Source: Glycine soja
Lineage: Eukaryota > Streptophyta > Magnoliopsida > Fabales > Fabaceae
Length of the DNA: 64,000 nucleotides
Direction: 5' to 3'
Assembly: GCF_004193775.1 (NCBI RefSeq)
Contig: NC_041018.1
Coordinates: 39,534,608-39,598,607, forward strand
Numbering within the stretch: the first letter of the stretch is position 1; each line of letters starts with the position of its first letter. Below the pieces are notes generated by a model. It saw only the letters and a list, made by a program, of their open reading frames with translations, was not told where the DNA came from and did no database searches. Shown here piece by piece: positions 13,040 through 27,461 of this stretch. Both the position numbers and the translations under genes were made by a program.

Positions 13040-15294
13040 TGGGCTGTGGAAAATGTATGACCCAAATAAAAGGGCCCACTCAAGTGTTGTAGGCTCTTCG
13101 TGGTTTGCTTTTGGGCCCGGCCCGATACGGCTTGTTTTTATTATGTATCTCACTTATTCACTTTGCTGTTTTTATTCCGTAGGCTGAAGTTCAGGAGAAA
13201 ACTTTATATATGGAATAATAACAATAATTGTACATAGAAAAAGATAATGGTCGCATCTGTATGTATGTATCATAATGGCTTTGAATCTGAATTATCCATA
13301 TCTTCCCAGCTTTGCATCTTTTAGTCTTTACTTGTTCTATCATTTTCATGTGGCAGGCGGCATTCTAAAATTAATAGTATTTTATCCCATGTGGATATCA
13401 ATTATATTTTTTTGAGAGTTTAATTTTTGTAATTACTTTCCAAATAATGTACTGTAGTTTATATAATAGTATAGAAACAGATTGGTAAGTCACGCGTATC
13501 TTAAATCAACAAAAAAAAAAGGGGGCCACGCGTATCTAACTCCTACGCACACTACCGACACTTTATTTTGTGCATGTGTTGATTACTTTACATACAGGAT
13601 TATAGTCTTCAATCTGGTAGGTACTTTAGAGCATTTTGATAAGGATTTTTGGTCTTAAAAATCTCTATCCACTTGATTTATTATTATTCTTATTTAAGAG
13701 ATACTTTAAAAAAAATTCAATTTTGTCAATAAAAAAAGATATTGTTTTTTAATGTCATTTAAAAGAAAAGAGAAATTCATTTTCTGTGCAAGTAAAATAA
13801 AAAAATTTAAATTAGGTTGTACCACTAGAGAAAAAATAACAAAAATTGTTACATCCTATATAGTATAATGGGATCCACAAAAATTGATCTAAGAATTTAA
13901 AATGGGATTTTTTTTATTAAAAATGCTCTAAAATCTAGCTTAGTTAGTCAATATTTAATAAATATGCAAAGTATATGTGTGTGTTGATTTTATATTAAAG
14001 AATTGATTGTTAGTTCATAATTAATTTTAAATTAAAGTAACTTTAAACATTTTTGAGTTAGATAGAAAATTATATTAAATTTTATGATCAACTTATTTCT
14101 AGAGTAAAAATGATTAAAGATAAAAAAAATATAATTTCAAAATTAATTTTAACCAAAAATAATTTTCGAAACCTTCACTCAAACACACACTTAATATATA
14201 GAGTTAATAATTACTAGTTTAATAGTCAGTGATTAGGTGTATAATGATTTTATATAAATCCTTCAGCAAATTAAAAATATTTTATATAAATAAAATGTTG
14301 CATAAAAATTATTAATATATATATATATAAAGATTTGAGTTACAGAGAAAATATTTTATTTGTTAAGATTATAATTGTTAGTTGTTCAAATAAATTAGCA
14401 TTAATTCACTGGACATATGATTCCATTGCCTCATTAGCAAGGGAAAAAAAATCCTAACAAGCTAATTAAAAACAATAAGTTTTTTGTGCAGATTTTTTTA
14501 TGTATTTGGTAATTCTTTACGATTGTTTTCAAAAAATTTTACAATTTGAATATTGAATTGGAGTACCTCCAATTAGTTCTGTCCAGATTTTTTTCCCTCC
14601 CGTTCTGCATGCATTCTCTCGCCCAAATTGTGACTTTCTTTCAAGTAAAATGAATCTAAAGCTAATAATTAAAATATGTCATGTTGTATAATTAAAGTAT
14701 ATCAAATATATATTGGCTAATCCAGCTGCAACGGACATTTCCTTCAGTGGATGGTTCCAATATTAATCTCATGTATTCTTATTCAGCATGCTTCCATAGC
14801 AAAATTTTATTGCTCCAATTTGAATCAATCACTTTTATTCTCTTCGGCCTCTTCTAATCAATATAATGTAACGTTTATTATTATGGTATAAAAAATGTAT
14901 AAAGCTTTGGTATAATGCAAAGCATTCATGGCAGACAGGATGACATTATATAACCAACGTCTGTTCATTTTAGTTTCTATTCCATGCGTTAATATCTCAT
15001 GCAATTATTGAAGCAAAACAACGAAGAAAACAAGACAAAAAAGAGTATTTACTTTGACAGTCCTCACTAAGCGTTTCTACATCTTCGATCAAGGTGCTCA
15101 TCAATACTCATGACAGTTATTGAATCATATTAATTATATTGATGCATGGAGATCCTTCAACTCCACACTCCTCCTCATAAACCCAGTTCTCGCGCGGTAA
15201 TTGATACATGCATTGAAGATGTCATTAAGATATAGTTGGAAATGCATATGGGTATATTTCAACACATTCACAACTTCATTTCATATAATCACTC
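13040..15294. other. Intergenic DNA between the subtilase and the retrotransposon
   Basis: The first about 200 bases are probably the subtilase 3' UTR; a candidate poly(A) signal context (AATAATAAC) lies near 13214. The rest is AT-rich spacer with a short (TA)n run near 14319-14330. No gene or RNA feature is seen. The retrotransposon insertion interrupts this spacer at 15294/15295. Confidence 0.5.
15290..15294. repeat. Target-site duplication of the LTR retrotransposon, left copy (CACTC)
   Basis: CACTC directly precedes the TG that opens the left LTR and is repeated exactly at 28334-28338 after the CA that ends the right LTR. A 5-bp duplication is the expected footprint of Ty3/gypsy integration. 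Confidence 0.95.
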
Positions 15295-16144
15295 TGTTTA
15301 CGCTGGAATTTGGTAAACAACCGCTAGTCTAAGTTAATTGCTTGCGAGATCGACTAGTGAATCTCAGGAGCATGTCATTTTGTGTGTTTGCTTTAAATGT
15401 CAAGTTTCTGATGTTCATCGTTGCAACGAACACTTGATGGTTTTGAAGTTTGCAGAAAGTAAAATTGTTTAACAGAAATCGAAATGCTGGAAGTAACTTG
15501 GCAAGGAAAAGAAAAATTGCAGAATGTAGAGGAGCAGTGAGTTCATTCGATCGAATGAACCATTTAAAAGGCAGAAATTATAAAGTGAAACGTAAATTGC
15601 ATTGCATTCGAAATGTAAAGTTTACAGAAATTTAAAATGGTTCACAAACAAACATACATTATCCTTGTGTACTCGTTTCTCTCTGCGCTGGGTACTTTGA
15701 GTGTATAAGGATTTGTATCAATGATTTGCAACCATGAAATCTGACTAAAAAACTGCTATATATAGATATTCGAAAATAAACTGCCCTAACGGTCGAACAC
15801 TATCCTAATGCCAAGTGTCCTGCCACGTACACCTTGCATGCACATAACTGCTCCTTAGAACGGTTATCCACATTGCTCGAAGTCGAACTGATTTTGTGAA
15901 GTTTTGTCAGAAATTGCGCTAAGTCCAGAAATCTGGCTGCCTCGACTTCGACTCGAGTATACACCAGTTCGAATCGCCCAATGATTCGGAGCCCTCTTTC
16001 TTGTCCTAGCCTTGTACTTCGCAAATACTTCCTTGAACCTGGGAATCCCTTTCAAACGACTCTTCTCTCTTTTCGATTCGAACAGGTCCTGACCAAACTC
16101 GAACTTAGAGCATATTTTTAGCTCATCAAAAATATGGGCTAACA
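15295..16144 (-). repeat. LTR (3' LTR of the - strand element)
   Basis: 850 bp, starting TGTTTACGCTGG and ending GGGCTAACA on the + strand. It matches the LTR at 27484-28333 except at two positions. It holds a CTATATATAG box at 15756-15765. Short open frames inside it (for example 15450-15635, 15800-16024) recur identically in the other LTR and are not genes. It is notably rich in TCGA/TTCGA words. Confidence 0.97.
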
Positions 16145-16148
16145 AATT

Positions 16149-16160
16149 GCCCCCAAAAAA
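16149..16160 (-). other. Probable polypurine-tract region beside the 3' LTR
   Basis: Read on the - strand, a TTTTTTGGGGGC run ends five bases before the LTR. Plus-strand priming tracts of plant gypsy elements lie exactly here and are often G-rich with a preceding T-rich box. The assignment rests on position and the G run; the purine tract itself is short. Confidence 0.5.
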
Positions 16161-16320
16161 TGTCTGCTTCGATTCGAGATCGAAGGAAGATGAGAAGTTG
16201 ACATTTTTTCCTTCTTCTAACAGTTTCCCTGGAATGGCAACATGATGGCACGTTTTAATGGTAACCGTCGCCTCGATCTCCCACTACCCATCATTGATTC
16301 CACCTTTCTAGGCAGAGTGG

Positions 16321-16330
16321 GACACGTGTC
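16321..16330 (+). promoter_or_regulatory. G-box/ABRE-like palindrome upstream of the antisense gene
   Basis: GACACGTGTC is a perfect palindrome around CACGTG, the core bound by plant bZIP and bHLH factors. It lies about 95 bases before a TATA-like box and about 390 bases before the ATG of the antisense gene. This suggests that gene has its own promoter inside the retrotransposon rather than using an LTR. Function is inferred from position only. Confidence 0.45.
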
Positions 16331-16424
16331 AAGCTGGGGAGTTAAAAGGGAAATCTGATGTGATTGATTTCTGACCCTTGATTCTTATTATATTGTTTTT
16401 TCCCCTTTTTAAAAGCGTAACTCC

Positions 16425-16432
16425 ATAAATAG
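16425..16432 (+). promoter_or_regulatory. TATA-like box for the antisense passenger gene
   Basis: ATAAATAG is followed by a C/T-rich leader of about 285 bases with TTCTTCTTTGC repeats, a usual look for a plant 5' UTR, and then the ATG at 16718. Together with the G-box at 16321-16330 it forms a credible + strand promoter. Confidence 0.45.
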
Positions 16433-16717
16433 CGCCAAAAAACCTCAGAGAAACCCCTTCAGCTTCTTTGCTTTCCGAAACCCCGAAACCTTTCTTCTTC
16501 TTTGCTTCTGAAACCCTTCTTCTTCTTTGCTTCGTATCCATTATCTCCGGCGAAGCTTCCTTACTTTCAGATAACAACTTGCTACTCCTTTCATCATCAA
16601 ACTTCACCGAATCTCTGAGCTTTGCTATTGTTCTCCGTGAGTCCAAGCTTTTACTCACTGATTCCATCAGTTATCAAACCCTTCACGAGAAAATCGCCCC
16701 TTTTCAGATTTCTTACA

Positions 16718-20185
<3,468 letters not shown>

Positions 20186-20309
20186 TAGAACTTATAATTT
20201 CTTTATTTCGAATTCTGTATTTCGATTCTACTCTTGATGTAATATTGACACATGCCCTTTCGTGGCAATTTTACTGTTATTGCCATTTTTATGTTTCCAT
20301 TATTTCTGT

Positions 20310-23300
20310 CTATTCTATGCTTATTTTAACTTCGAGCAATGTTGGTTTATATTTTTTCAAATATTTACCATTTATACTCAAAGTACGTTTCTGAGGGGTT
20401 AATTCCTCTAATTCATAAGCACCATTCGAATAGATCTGAATTATTTTAAACGGTCCTTCCCAATTTGGGGACCATTTGCCCAAGGCTCGATCCTTACTAT
20501 CTATGGGCAGGATAACCTTCCAAACTAAATCTCCAACATTAAAAGTTTTTGACTTCACTTTCTTATTATAAGCTTTAGCAACTCTTTCTTTTTGTTTATT
20601 CAAAACCTCTAATGCTCTTAATCTCTCCTCATCTAAATCAACCAACTCATCTAACATCATTTTCCAATAATGGTCGATTGGAATGTCCATTTGTTTTTGT
20701 ACCCTGGCTGATTGCAAATGTATTTCGACCGGAAGTACAGCATCATGCCCATAAGTCAGTCGAAATGGGGTAGTATTAGTTGATTCCTTAGGAGAATTTC
20801 TACATGCCCATAGAACTTGATCTAACGTTTTATTCCAATTTCTTGGCTTTTGGGCAATGTGTTTTTTAATCAAGTTAATTACAATCTTATTGGCTGCTTC
20901 GACCTGACCATTTGCTTGCGCATAATATGGTGTTGAGGTTAATAATCGAAAGCCAGTTTTTTGGGCAAATTCTTTCATTTTTCGTCCAGTAAAAACTGAA
21001 CCTTGATCAGTGGTAATTGTTTCGGGAATACCAAACCTATAAATAATATAATTTTGAATGAAACTAATCACTGCTTCCTGATCAACATTTGGCAAAGGGA
21101 CTGCTTCGATCCATTTTGTAAAGTAATCGATACCAACTATAATATAACGCTGATTCTTAGAAGAAGCAGGCTTGATTTCACCAATTAAATCCAAAGCCCA
21201 TCCTCTGAAAGGCCAAGGTTTGATTATGGAGTGTAACTCACTAGCAGGTACATGCTGTATCCCTGCATGCTTTTGGCATTCCTGACAGCCTTTAGCGAAT
21301 TCTATGCAGTCTTTTAACATCGAAGGCCAATACAAACCTTGTCGAAATAAAAGCCATTTCATTTTATGGCCTGCTTGATGTGATCCACAAGCCCCACTGT
21401 GAACATGGGAAACTGCCAAGTATGCTTCTGATTCACTTAGACATTTTAGCAACACTCCTTCTGCAGTCTTTTTAAACAAATCATTTCCCACAATCACGTA
21501 ATTTAAAGCCCTATATTTAATCTTTCGAGCCACATTGCCTATTGGATTTTCCAAATATTCAATAATGGACTTTCTCCAATCATTATCTAACATATTGTCA
21601 ATGGCCAAAATTTGAATTTTTTCCCGAAGATCATTCATACTTTCATCTTCATTATTTTGTGGTATACTTGCCCCCACAAGTTTTGGCATTGGCAATTTAG
21701 TGCTTAATGGCTCTGGTAACACCAGTTTATCTTTTATTTCGATCAACTGAGTTAACTTTTCCTTCGACATTTTGTACCCTGAAGCTATTTGGGCTAAATC
21801 ATTTGCTTCTCGGTTTTCTTGTCGAGGTACATGCTCAATGTTAATATAATCGAAATGATTCAGAAGAGAACTTGCTATAACAAAATATTTTGCTAAGTGT
21901 TCATTAACACATTTGTATTCTTGTGTTAATTGCCTCAACACTAATTCTGAATCACCTCTTATATTAACATTTCTTGTCCCCAGGCTAATTAAAATTTCAA
22001 GGCCTGTAATTAGAGCTTCATACTCAGCCTCATTATTAGAACAAAGCCCTTTGATTTTATATTTGAACTTAGTTGGAACTTTATTGGGGGATATTATTAA
22101 AACTCCAATTCCAGTTCCATGTTTGTGTTTCGATCCATCGAAATACAAAATCCAAGGCTCTGTATCGACATAATCTTGCGGCATCTCGATCAATGAATGA
22201 TCTACAATAAAATCAGCCACAATCTGACCCTTAACAGATTTCAAAGGCTTGTACGTTAAAGAATATTCTGTTAATGCTAAAGCCCATTTTCCAATTCTAC
22301 TGTGTAAAATCGGTTTTGACAACATGTGCTTAATAATATCATAATGAGAATACACATAAACATCAACAGGCTTTATATATTGCTTAAGTTTTGCACAAGA
22401 GAAATACAGACAAAGACAAAGTTTTTCTATGGCAGTATATCTAGTTTCTGCATCATTTAGTACACGACTAAGATAATAAATTGCATGTTCTATGCCATCA
22501 TCATCTTCCTGAGCCAACATGCTACCAATGGTCTTGTCAGACGCAGCAATATACAACTTCATAGACTTGTTTCGACTAGGAGGCATTAACACAGGAGGCT
22601 TGATCAGATATTCTTTAATTTCATCGAAAGCCTTTTGATGCTCTTCATTCCATTTGAATGGTTCATCTTTCTTGAGTCGAAGTAATGGCGAAAAAATCTG
22701 AGCTTTGCCACTTAGATTCGAAATGAATCGCCTCAAGAAGTTGATTTTTCCTAGCAAAGACTGAAGCTGTTTTTTGGTCGAAGGAGGCTTCGTCTCAAGA
22801 ATAGCCTTTGTCTTATTTTGATTTATCTCAATGCCTTTTTTATGCACCACAAAACCAAGGAAATCTCCTGCACGCACACAAAAAGCACACTTTAATGGAT
22901 TCATTTTTAATCCATGTTTCCTCATTCGTTCGAAAGATTGCCTAAGATAATCCAAATGGCTATCTTCTGAGGAGGATTTAATGATTATATCATCAATATA
23001 AATTTGCATAAATGTGTCAATAAAATCATGAAACATGGAATTCATGGCCCTTTGATAAGTGGCCCCAGCATTTTTCAACCCAAAGGGCATAACCACCCAT
23101 TCATAAGTGCCTAAAGCACCAGGGCATCGAAATGCTGTTTTCGACACATCATTTTCAGCAATAAATATTTGGTTATAACCAGAATAACCGTCTAACATGC
23201 TTAAAAATTCGAAACCAGCTGCCGAATCTACCAACATTTCCGCTACTGGCATAGCATATTCATCTTTAGGTGTAGCATTATTTAAATCCCTAAAATCTAT

Positions 23301-23906
23301 GCATACTCTAAGAGTTCCATTCTTTTTAATGACAGGGACTATATTTGCTAACCATTCGACATACCTGGCAGCCCTGATGAATTTACACCTCAGCAGCCTT
23401 TCGATCTCTTCCTTAATCTTGGACATGATTTCTGGTGCGAATCTTCTTGGTAGTTGTTTTACTGGTCTTTTTCCCTCCTTAATAGGTAACTTCATTTCGA
23501 CCATTTCTCTGCTTAACCCAGGCATTTCGTGGTAATCCCAAGCAAAACAGTCTTTAAACTCTCTAAGAAGAGGCACCAGCTTTTCTTTTAAACTTGAGGT
23601 GATATTGGCACTGATATAAGTTGGCCTTTTAATCGAGCCATCTCCAATATCGACCTCTTCCAAAGGATCTTGAGCCTGCATCTTTGGCGCCTCACTTATG
23701 GGATTTTTCTCAAAACCCAGCGGCTCATCATCATAAATACAATCCAGTTTTCGATCCTTTGTTTCTTTGTTTTCATGATCTTCGATCTTGGCTTCAACTG
23801 CCATATTTTGTTGAGATTCAGCCTCAAAGGCCGTATTTAGTCTATTTTTGGCCATATAAGCCGTAATTCTGGCCCATGCAGTGGCCTCAGTCATATTAAT
23901 CTTCAT
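20310..23906 (-). CDS. pol: Pol polyprotein: reverse transcriptase, RNase H, archaeal-type RNase H, integrase (Ty3/gypsy Tat)
   Basis: Encodes the enzymes that copy the element's RNA and insert the DNA. Numbered from the ATG at 23906, RT carries the YIDD active site (Asp305-Asp306), followed by the gypsy RNase H and then a second, archaeal-type RNase H starting at YFDGS (Asp590) with EAEYEAL and GDSEL motifs. Integrase has an HHCC zinc finger (HVHSG...CQECQKH) and the D,D-35-E triad Asp906, Asp967, Glu1003. No internal stop or frameshift is seen over about 1,198 codons. The frame is open back to 24056, overlapping gag by 161 bases in the +1 frame; I chose 23906 because that ATG overlaps the gag stop (23896-23898) and opens the segment that looks conserved (MTEATAWARITAYMAKN). 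A frameshift or re-initiation is needed to express it; which is not known. Confidence 0.94.
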   Translation of the reverse strand: MKINMTEATAWARITAYMAKNRLNTAFEAESQQNMAVEAKIEDHENKETKDRKLDCIYDDEPLGFEKNPISEAPKMQAQDPLEEVDIGDGSIKRPTYISANITSSLKEKLVPLLREFKDCFAWDYHEMPGLSREMVEMKLPIKEGKRPVKQLPRRFAPEIMSKIKEEIERLLRCKFIRAARYVEWLANIVPVIKKNGTLRVCIDFRDLNNATPKDEYAMPVAEMLVDSAAGFEFLSMLDGYSGYNQIFIAENDVSKTAFRCPGALGTYEWVVMPFGLKNAGATYQRAMNSMFHDFIDTFMQIYIDDIIIKSSSEDSHLDYLRQSFERMRKHGLKMNPLKCAFCVRAGDFLGFVVHKKGIEINQNKTKAILETKPPSTKKQLQSLLGKINFLRRFISNLSGKAQIFSPLLRLKKDEPFKWNEEHQKAFDEIKEYLIKPPVLMPPSRNKSMKLYIAASDKTIGSMLAQEDDDGIEHAIYYLSRVLNDAETRYTAIEKLCLCLYFSCAKLKQYIKPVDVYVYSHYDIIKHMLSKPILHSRIGKWALALTEYSLTYKPLKSVKGQIVADFIVDHSLIEMPQDYVDTEPWILYFDGSKHKHGTGIGVLIISPNKVPTKFKYKIKGLCSNNEAEYEALITGLEILISLGTRNVNIRGDSELVLRQLTQEYKCVNEHLAKYFVIASSLLNHFDYINIEHVPRQENREANDLAQIASGYKMSKEKLTQLIEIKDKLVLPEPLSTKLPMPKLVGASIPQNNEDESMNDLREKIQILAIDNMLDNDWRKSIIEYLENPIGNVARKIKYRALNYVIVGNDLFKKTAEGVLLKCLSESEAYLAVSHVHSGACGSHQAGHKMKWLLFRQGLYWPSMLKDCIEFAKGCQECQKHAGIQHVPASELHSIIKPWPFRGWALDLIGEIKPASSKNQRYIIVGIDYFTKWIEAVPLPNVDQEAVISFIQNYIIYRFGIPETITTDQGSVFTGRKMKEFAQKTGFRLLTSTPYYAQANGQVEAANKIVINLIKKHIAQKPRNWNKTLDQVLWACRNSPKESTNTTPFRLTYGHDAVLPVEIHLQSARVQKQMDIPIDHYWKMMLDELVDLDEERLRALEVLNKQKERVAKAYNKKVKSKTFNVGDLVWKVILPIDSKDRALGKWSPNWEGPFKIIQIYSNGAYELEELTPQKRTLSINGKYLKKYKPTLLEVKISIE

Positions 23907-26900
23907 ATGTATTCCACCCAGTTGGTGGAATGACTCCATCTTCAGAGGGAACAGCATCAATTTCCTCCCTCTCCCATATAAACCCATAGGTAGGATGGAG
24001 TTTGACAGAGTGGACAACATTGTCACTCGATTCGACAACAGCCTCCTTGTCACCACAAGGTGCTATGTTAGCCAACTTTTTGTCAAAGGTTTGTGCAGTA
24101 ACATTATCAACCTCTGACTTATAGAAGCTTTGATCCGCCTCTATATTTTCAACAATCCCATCCTCCCTCCAGATAATGAGCTTCTGGTGAAGGGTAGATG
24201 GCACAGCCCCAACTCCATGAATCCACTCCCTTCCTAATAGCAAGTTAAAATTAGCCTTAGACTGTATCACCAGGAAAAGAGTTGGTCGAACTATACTGCC
24301 TACAGCAACATCTACTTGAATGGCTCCCAAAGAATAGCCAGTTTTACCCTCATAATTCGAAAGCACAATGTTGTGGGCAAATAGATCAGTGTCATGTTTC
24401 CCGATCTTGTAGAGCATAGATCGAGGCATTAAGTTGACAGCCGCTCCTCCATCAATGAGCACTTTGTTGATTCCAACATTCTCAACTTTTGCTCTGATAA
24501 AAAGAGGTTTGAGATGACTTTTCATCTGAAAATCTGGCTTTTCGAAATAAGCTAATTGCTCTTCCACACAGCCATTATTCATAACATAGTAACATACTGG
24601 CTTTGGGTCAGCCATATCAAAATGATCGAACTCACTTTCGATCTCAGTAACTTCAGATTGGACATCATATTCAGATGGCAAGATAGATACCACACAGATG
24701 ACATCGAAATCTGGCTCAGAATCCAGTAGATCTTCATCCTCCATCTTATCTTCATCCACTGGAGGCAGGAGTCTCTCCTTTACCGGCCTCCTAGATACTT
24801 CTTTATACTGGCCCGTTTGTAGATTCTGTTGGGCCAATTTCTTCTGACGCTGGAACCTGCGCCATTGGGTCCTCGTCATAGGATTCTTTCCTTTGTAATT
24901 GTTCCTATAAGAGTACCTATTGGCCTCCTGTGGGCCAATTTGCTTCGTTCCACTCGAACCACCTACTTCCATAATCCCTTTGTTGAACCTTATAAGTCCC
25001 TGGTGCATCCATTTTTCGACCGGAACTGAACCAGGAGGAGCGAAAGTATTCCTTCGACCAGATTTTTGATTAGTATTCGACTGCACCATAACTCTTTTAC
25101 CTTTATCGAAACGTTGGTTCTGCTTTGCCCCCTTGTTAACAACTTGGTATTTCTTGAGGCCCTCAGTAGCCTCCTTATCACATACTGCACTGCAGCGAGG
25201 GCAGAGCATCACAATTCTGTTTTCGAGTTTGCATCTGTTCAAGAAATCAATTAACTCCTCCTCAGCCTGAGGATACACAATCTTCATTTGTTCGTTGTAA
25301 TCCTCTTCAGATATGTCCTGAACTTGCACATGGGACACCTCCATTGTTTCGACCATCATGATTTCTTGAGGTTCTGCATAAAGAGTTTCAGCAGCTTTGG
25401 ATATTTCCGCATTTGCCTGAGCAACCTTTGGTTTCTCACCAAATTTGAGCCTCCCTTCGTCGAGAGCCTTTTGAACCAAATCCCTGAAAAGAACACAACG
25501 TGAGGTTTTATGGCCAAGGAAATTATGAAATTTACAATAACCCCTTTTTCTCTGTTGTTCGATTGGGGGTACTTTCAAGCCCTTAGGAACAACAATTTGG
25601 CCATCTGTGACTAATAAATCAAATATTTCATCACATTTAGCTATATCAAATGTATAAGTTTTAGACACAAACTTATCGTTTTTAGGTTCAACAGGGTTTT
25701 TTCCATTGGAAGGTTTAAGGAATTTACAAACATAGGGAGGTCCAGGTTTTAATTCGGCTACATCAACCTCATTGTCTTCGATATCTTCATAAATAATATC
25801 GAACTCCTGGTCACTGTCATTAGTTTCGATATATGCAACCTTTTCCCTCTTGTGGAACTTAGAATTTCTAGCTTTTTCAGCCTTCAATCGTTCGAGTTGT
25901 CGAACTCTATCAGCCAATTGAGCCATATCCCTTAAATACTGGGTATCTAATTTCTTTCTAATCGAATAGTCTAGGCCACCAGCAGCCATTTCGACTAATT
26001 CATGTTCAGGAACTTGGGTGAAACACCTTGCCTTTAAGAGTCTGAATCTGTTCAAATAATCATCAATTGATTCAGGTGCCTTGCGTCGAACGCTGGCTAA
26101 CTCTTTAAGGCTGATCTTAGACTGTCCCATATAAAATTGCTCATGGAAAATCCTTTCCAATTGGTTCCAATTATGTATGGAATGAGGAGGAAGGGTTGTA
26201 AACCATGTAAAAGCATTTTTAGTCAAGGAATTAGGGAAAAATTTCATTCTTAAATTTTCATTATTAGCCAAATCCCCTGCCTCAACCAAATATCTAGCAA
26301 TGTGTTCGACAGTGGACTCATTTGTCTCTCCTGCAAACTTAGTAAACTTAGGGATTTTTACACCCCTTGGTAATTCTGTCTGTAACACATACTCAGATAA
26401 TGGAGACACAAAATTAGGCCTGTGTAAGCCTAAGTTCAAACCATTCTGCACCAAAATCGTTTCGACCATTTGGGCCAGGTTATTCTGCCTATCGAAACGG
26501 TTTTGTTGAATATTCCCTATTACTTCATCAGCATTTTGGTTCCTATTTACCAATACTATACCAGGGTTTGGTTCGACCTGTTGGACTGGTGGCTCTATGC
26601 GTGCCGCTGGTTGTGGTGCTTGAGCCATTTGTATCCCTGGGTTATTAGGCATCTGTATCTCTTGGACAGGCGCCTGTATTTGGATCTGTCGAATTGGTAG
26701 TTGCTGTATGGGTGGTGCCCCAAAAAAGTCAGCAATTCGACTTATTTGATTTGTTAACATTTGGTAACTGTCATTTGTATTTTGAATTAAGGGGTTAATA
26801 ACAGTTCCTATTTGTTGTGTTAACATGTTAACCATATCATGGTTACTTTCATCCATTTGTTGTCTAAGTGACAAAACGGATGTATTGGTTAAATGTTGAG

Positions 26901-27375
26901 GAATTACCCTACCTTGATTGCCCGCTACAGATCCTGATGGAGAGGACATATTAAGATTCTCTATATTTGGTTGAGAGTTTTGCAACCCTGCCATCAAAGA
27001 TGTAGGCATGCCATATAGAGGGTTTTGAGGCGGTCGAAAGGGACTCCCACTGGGATTCCCTAAACTAGGGTTATTCCATGGGGCAAAAGCAGACGCTGAC
27101 GTGGTCGAACTTGCCAACGTCATGTTGGTCATAGGAGAAGTTACCCCCGTCTGATTCATAACCGTCGAAGCGGTCGAACTTATCGTGCCAACAGTTTGGT
27201 CAGGAATTGCTCCTATGCCAGAATTTATATTGGCATTACTGACAGATGTCTGCGTTGGTTGTCCCTCCATATTTGGAAGGTCATTGTTTCGATTACTTGG
27301 GGGTGGTCTAGTCATCCTTGTACGAGTTTTGAATTCTGTTAAGTGTGGAACAGATTTCCCACTTCTTAAATGCAT
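23896..27375 (-). CDS. gag: Gag-protease polyprotein of the Tat-type retrotransposon (1159 aa)
   Basis: Forms the virus-like particle and supplies the protease. It starts at an ATG with MHLRSGK, followed by a long low-complexity Asn/Gln/Pro/Ser region (about 30-300), the retrotransposon Gag capsid domain (about 340-500, with AFTWFTTLPPHSI and a leucine-rich tail), a degenerate zinc-knuckle-like Cys/His cluster (Cys614, His617, His622, Cys627), further charged linkers, and an aspartic protease near the end with LIDGGAAVNLMP (Asp975 as the catalytic residue; DGG in place of the commoner D-S/T-G). The frame is uninterrupted. The start lies about 90 bases inside the primer-binding site. The stop overlaps the probable pol ATG. 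Fusion of protease to Gag rather than Pol is seen in this frame directly. Confidence 0.94.
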   Translation of the reverse strand: MHLRSGKSVPHLTEFKTRTRMTRPPPSNRNNDLPNMEGQPTQTSVSNANINSGIGAIPDQTVGTISSTASTVMNQTGVTSPMTNMTLASSTTSASAFAPWNNPSLGNPSGSPFRPPQNPLYGMPTSLMAGLQNSQPNIENLNMSSPSGSVAGNQGRVIPQHLTNTSVLSLRQQMDESNHDMVNMLTQQIGTVINPLIQNTNDSYQMLTNQISRIADFFGAPPIQQLPIRQIQIQAPVQEIQMPNNPGIQMAQAPQPAARIEPPVQQVEPNPGIVLVNRNQNADEVIGNIQQNRFDRQNNLAQMVETILVQNGLNLGLHRPNFVSPLSEYVLQTELPRGVKIPKFTKFAGETNESTVEHIARYLVEAGDLANNENLRMKFFPNSLTKNAFTWFTTLPPHSIHNWNQLERIFHEQFYMGQSKISLKELASVRRKAPESIDDYLNRFRLLKARCFTQVPEHELVEMAAGGLDYSIRKKLDTQYLRDMAQLADRVRQLERLKAEKARNSKFHKREKVAYIETNDSDQEFDIIYEDIEDNEVDVAELKPGPPYVCKFLKPSNGKNPVEPKNDKFVSKTYTFDIAKCDEIFDLLVTDGQIVVPKGLKVPPIEQQRKRGYCKFHNFLGHKTSRCVLFRDLVQKALDEGRLKFGEKPKVAQANAEISKAAETLYAEPQEIMMVETMEVSHVQVQDISEEDYNEQMKIVYPQAEEELIDFLNRCKLENRIVMLCPRCSAVCDKEATEGLKKYQVVNKGAKQNQRFDKGKRVMVQSNTNQKSGRRNTFAPPGSVPVEKWMHQGLIRFNKGIMEVGGSSGTKQIGPQEANRYSYRNNYKGKNPMTRTQWRRFQRQKKLAQQNLQTGQYKEVSRRPVKERLLPPVDEDKMEDEDLLDSEPDFDVICVVSILPSEYDVQSEVTEIESEFDHFDMADPKPVCYYVMNNGCVEEQLAYFEKPDFQMKSHLKPLFIRAKVENVGINKVLIDGGAAVNLMPRSMLYKIGKHDTDLFAHNIVLSNYEGKTGYSLGAIQVDVAVGSIVRPTLFLVIQSKANFNLLLGREWIHGVGAVPSTLHQKLIIWREDGIVENIEADQSFYKSEVDNVTAQTFDKKLANIAPCGDKEAVVESSDNVVHSVKLHPTYGFIWEREEIDAVPSEDGVIPPTGWNTYED

Positions 27376-27461
27376 ACAAGATCAAAACAAGTAAGAATGC
27401 AATAAACCAACTGTTCTAAACAAAACTTTTAAAAATAATTTTAAGCAAAACACAATTGACC

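Noticed and set aside
15450..15635. 61-codon + strand frame, repeated exactly at 27639-27824
   Set aside because: It lies inside both LTRs; the duplication is explained by the LTR pair, and the peptide has no recognisable domain.
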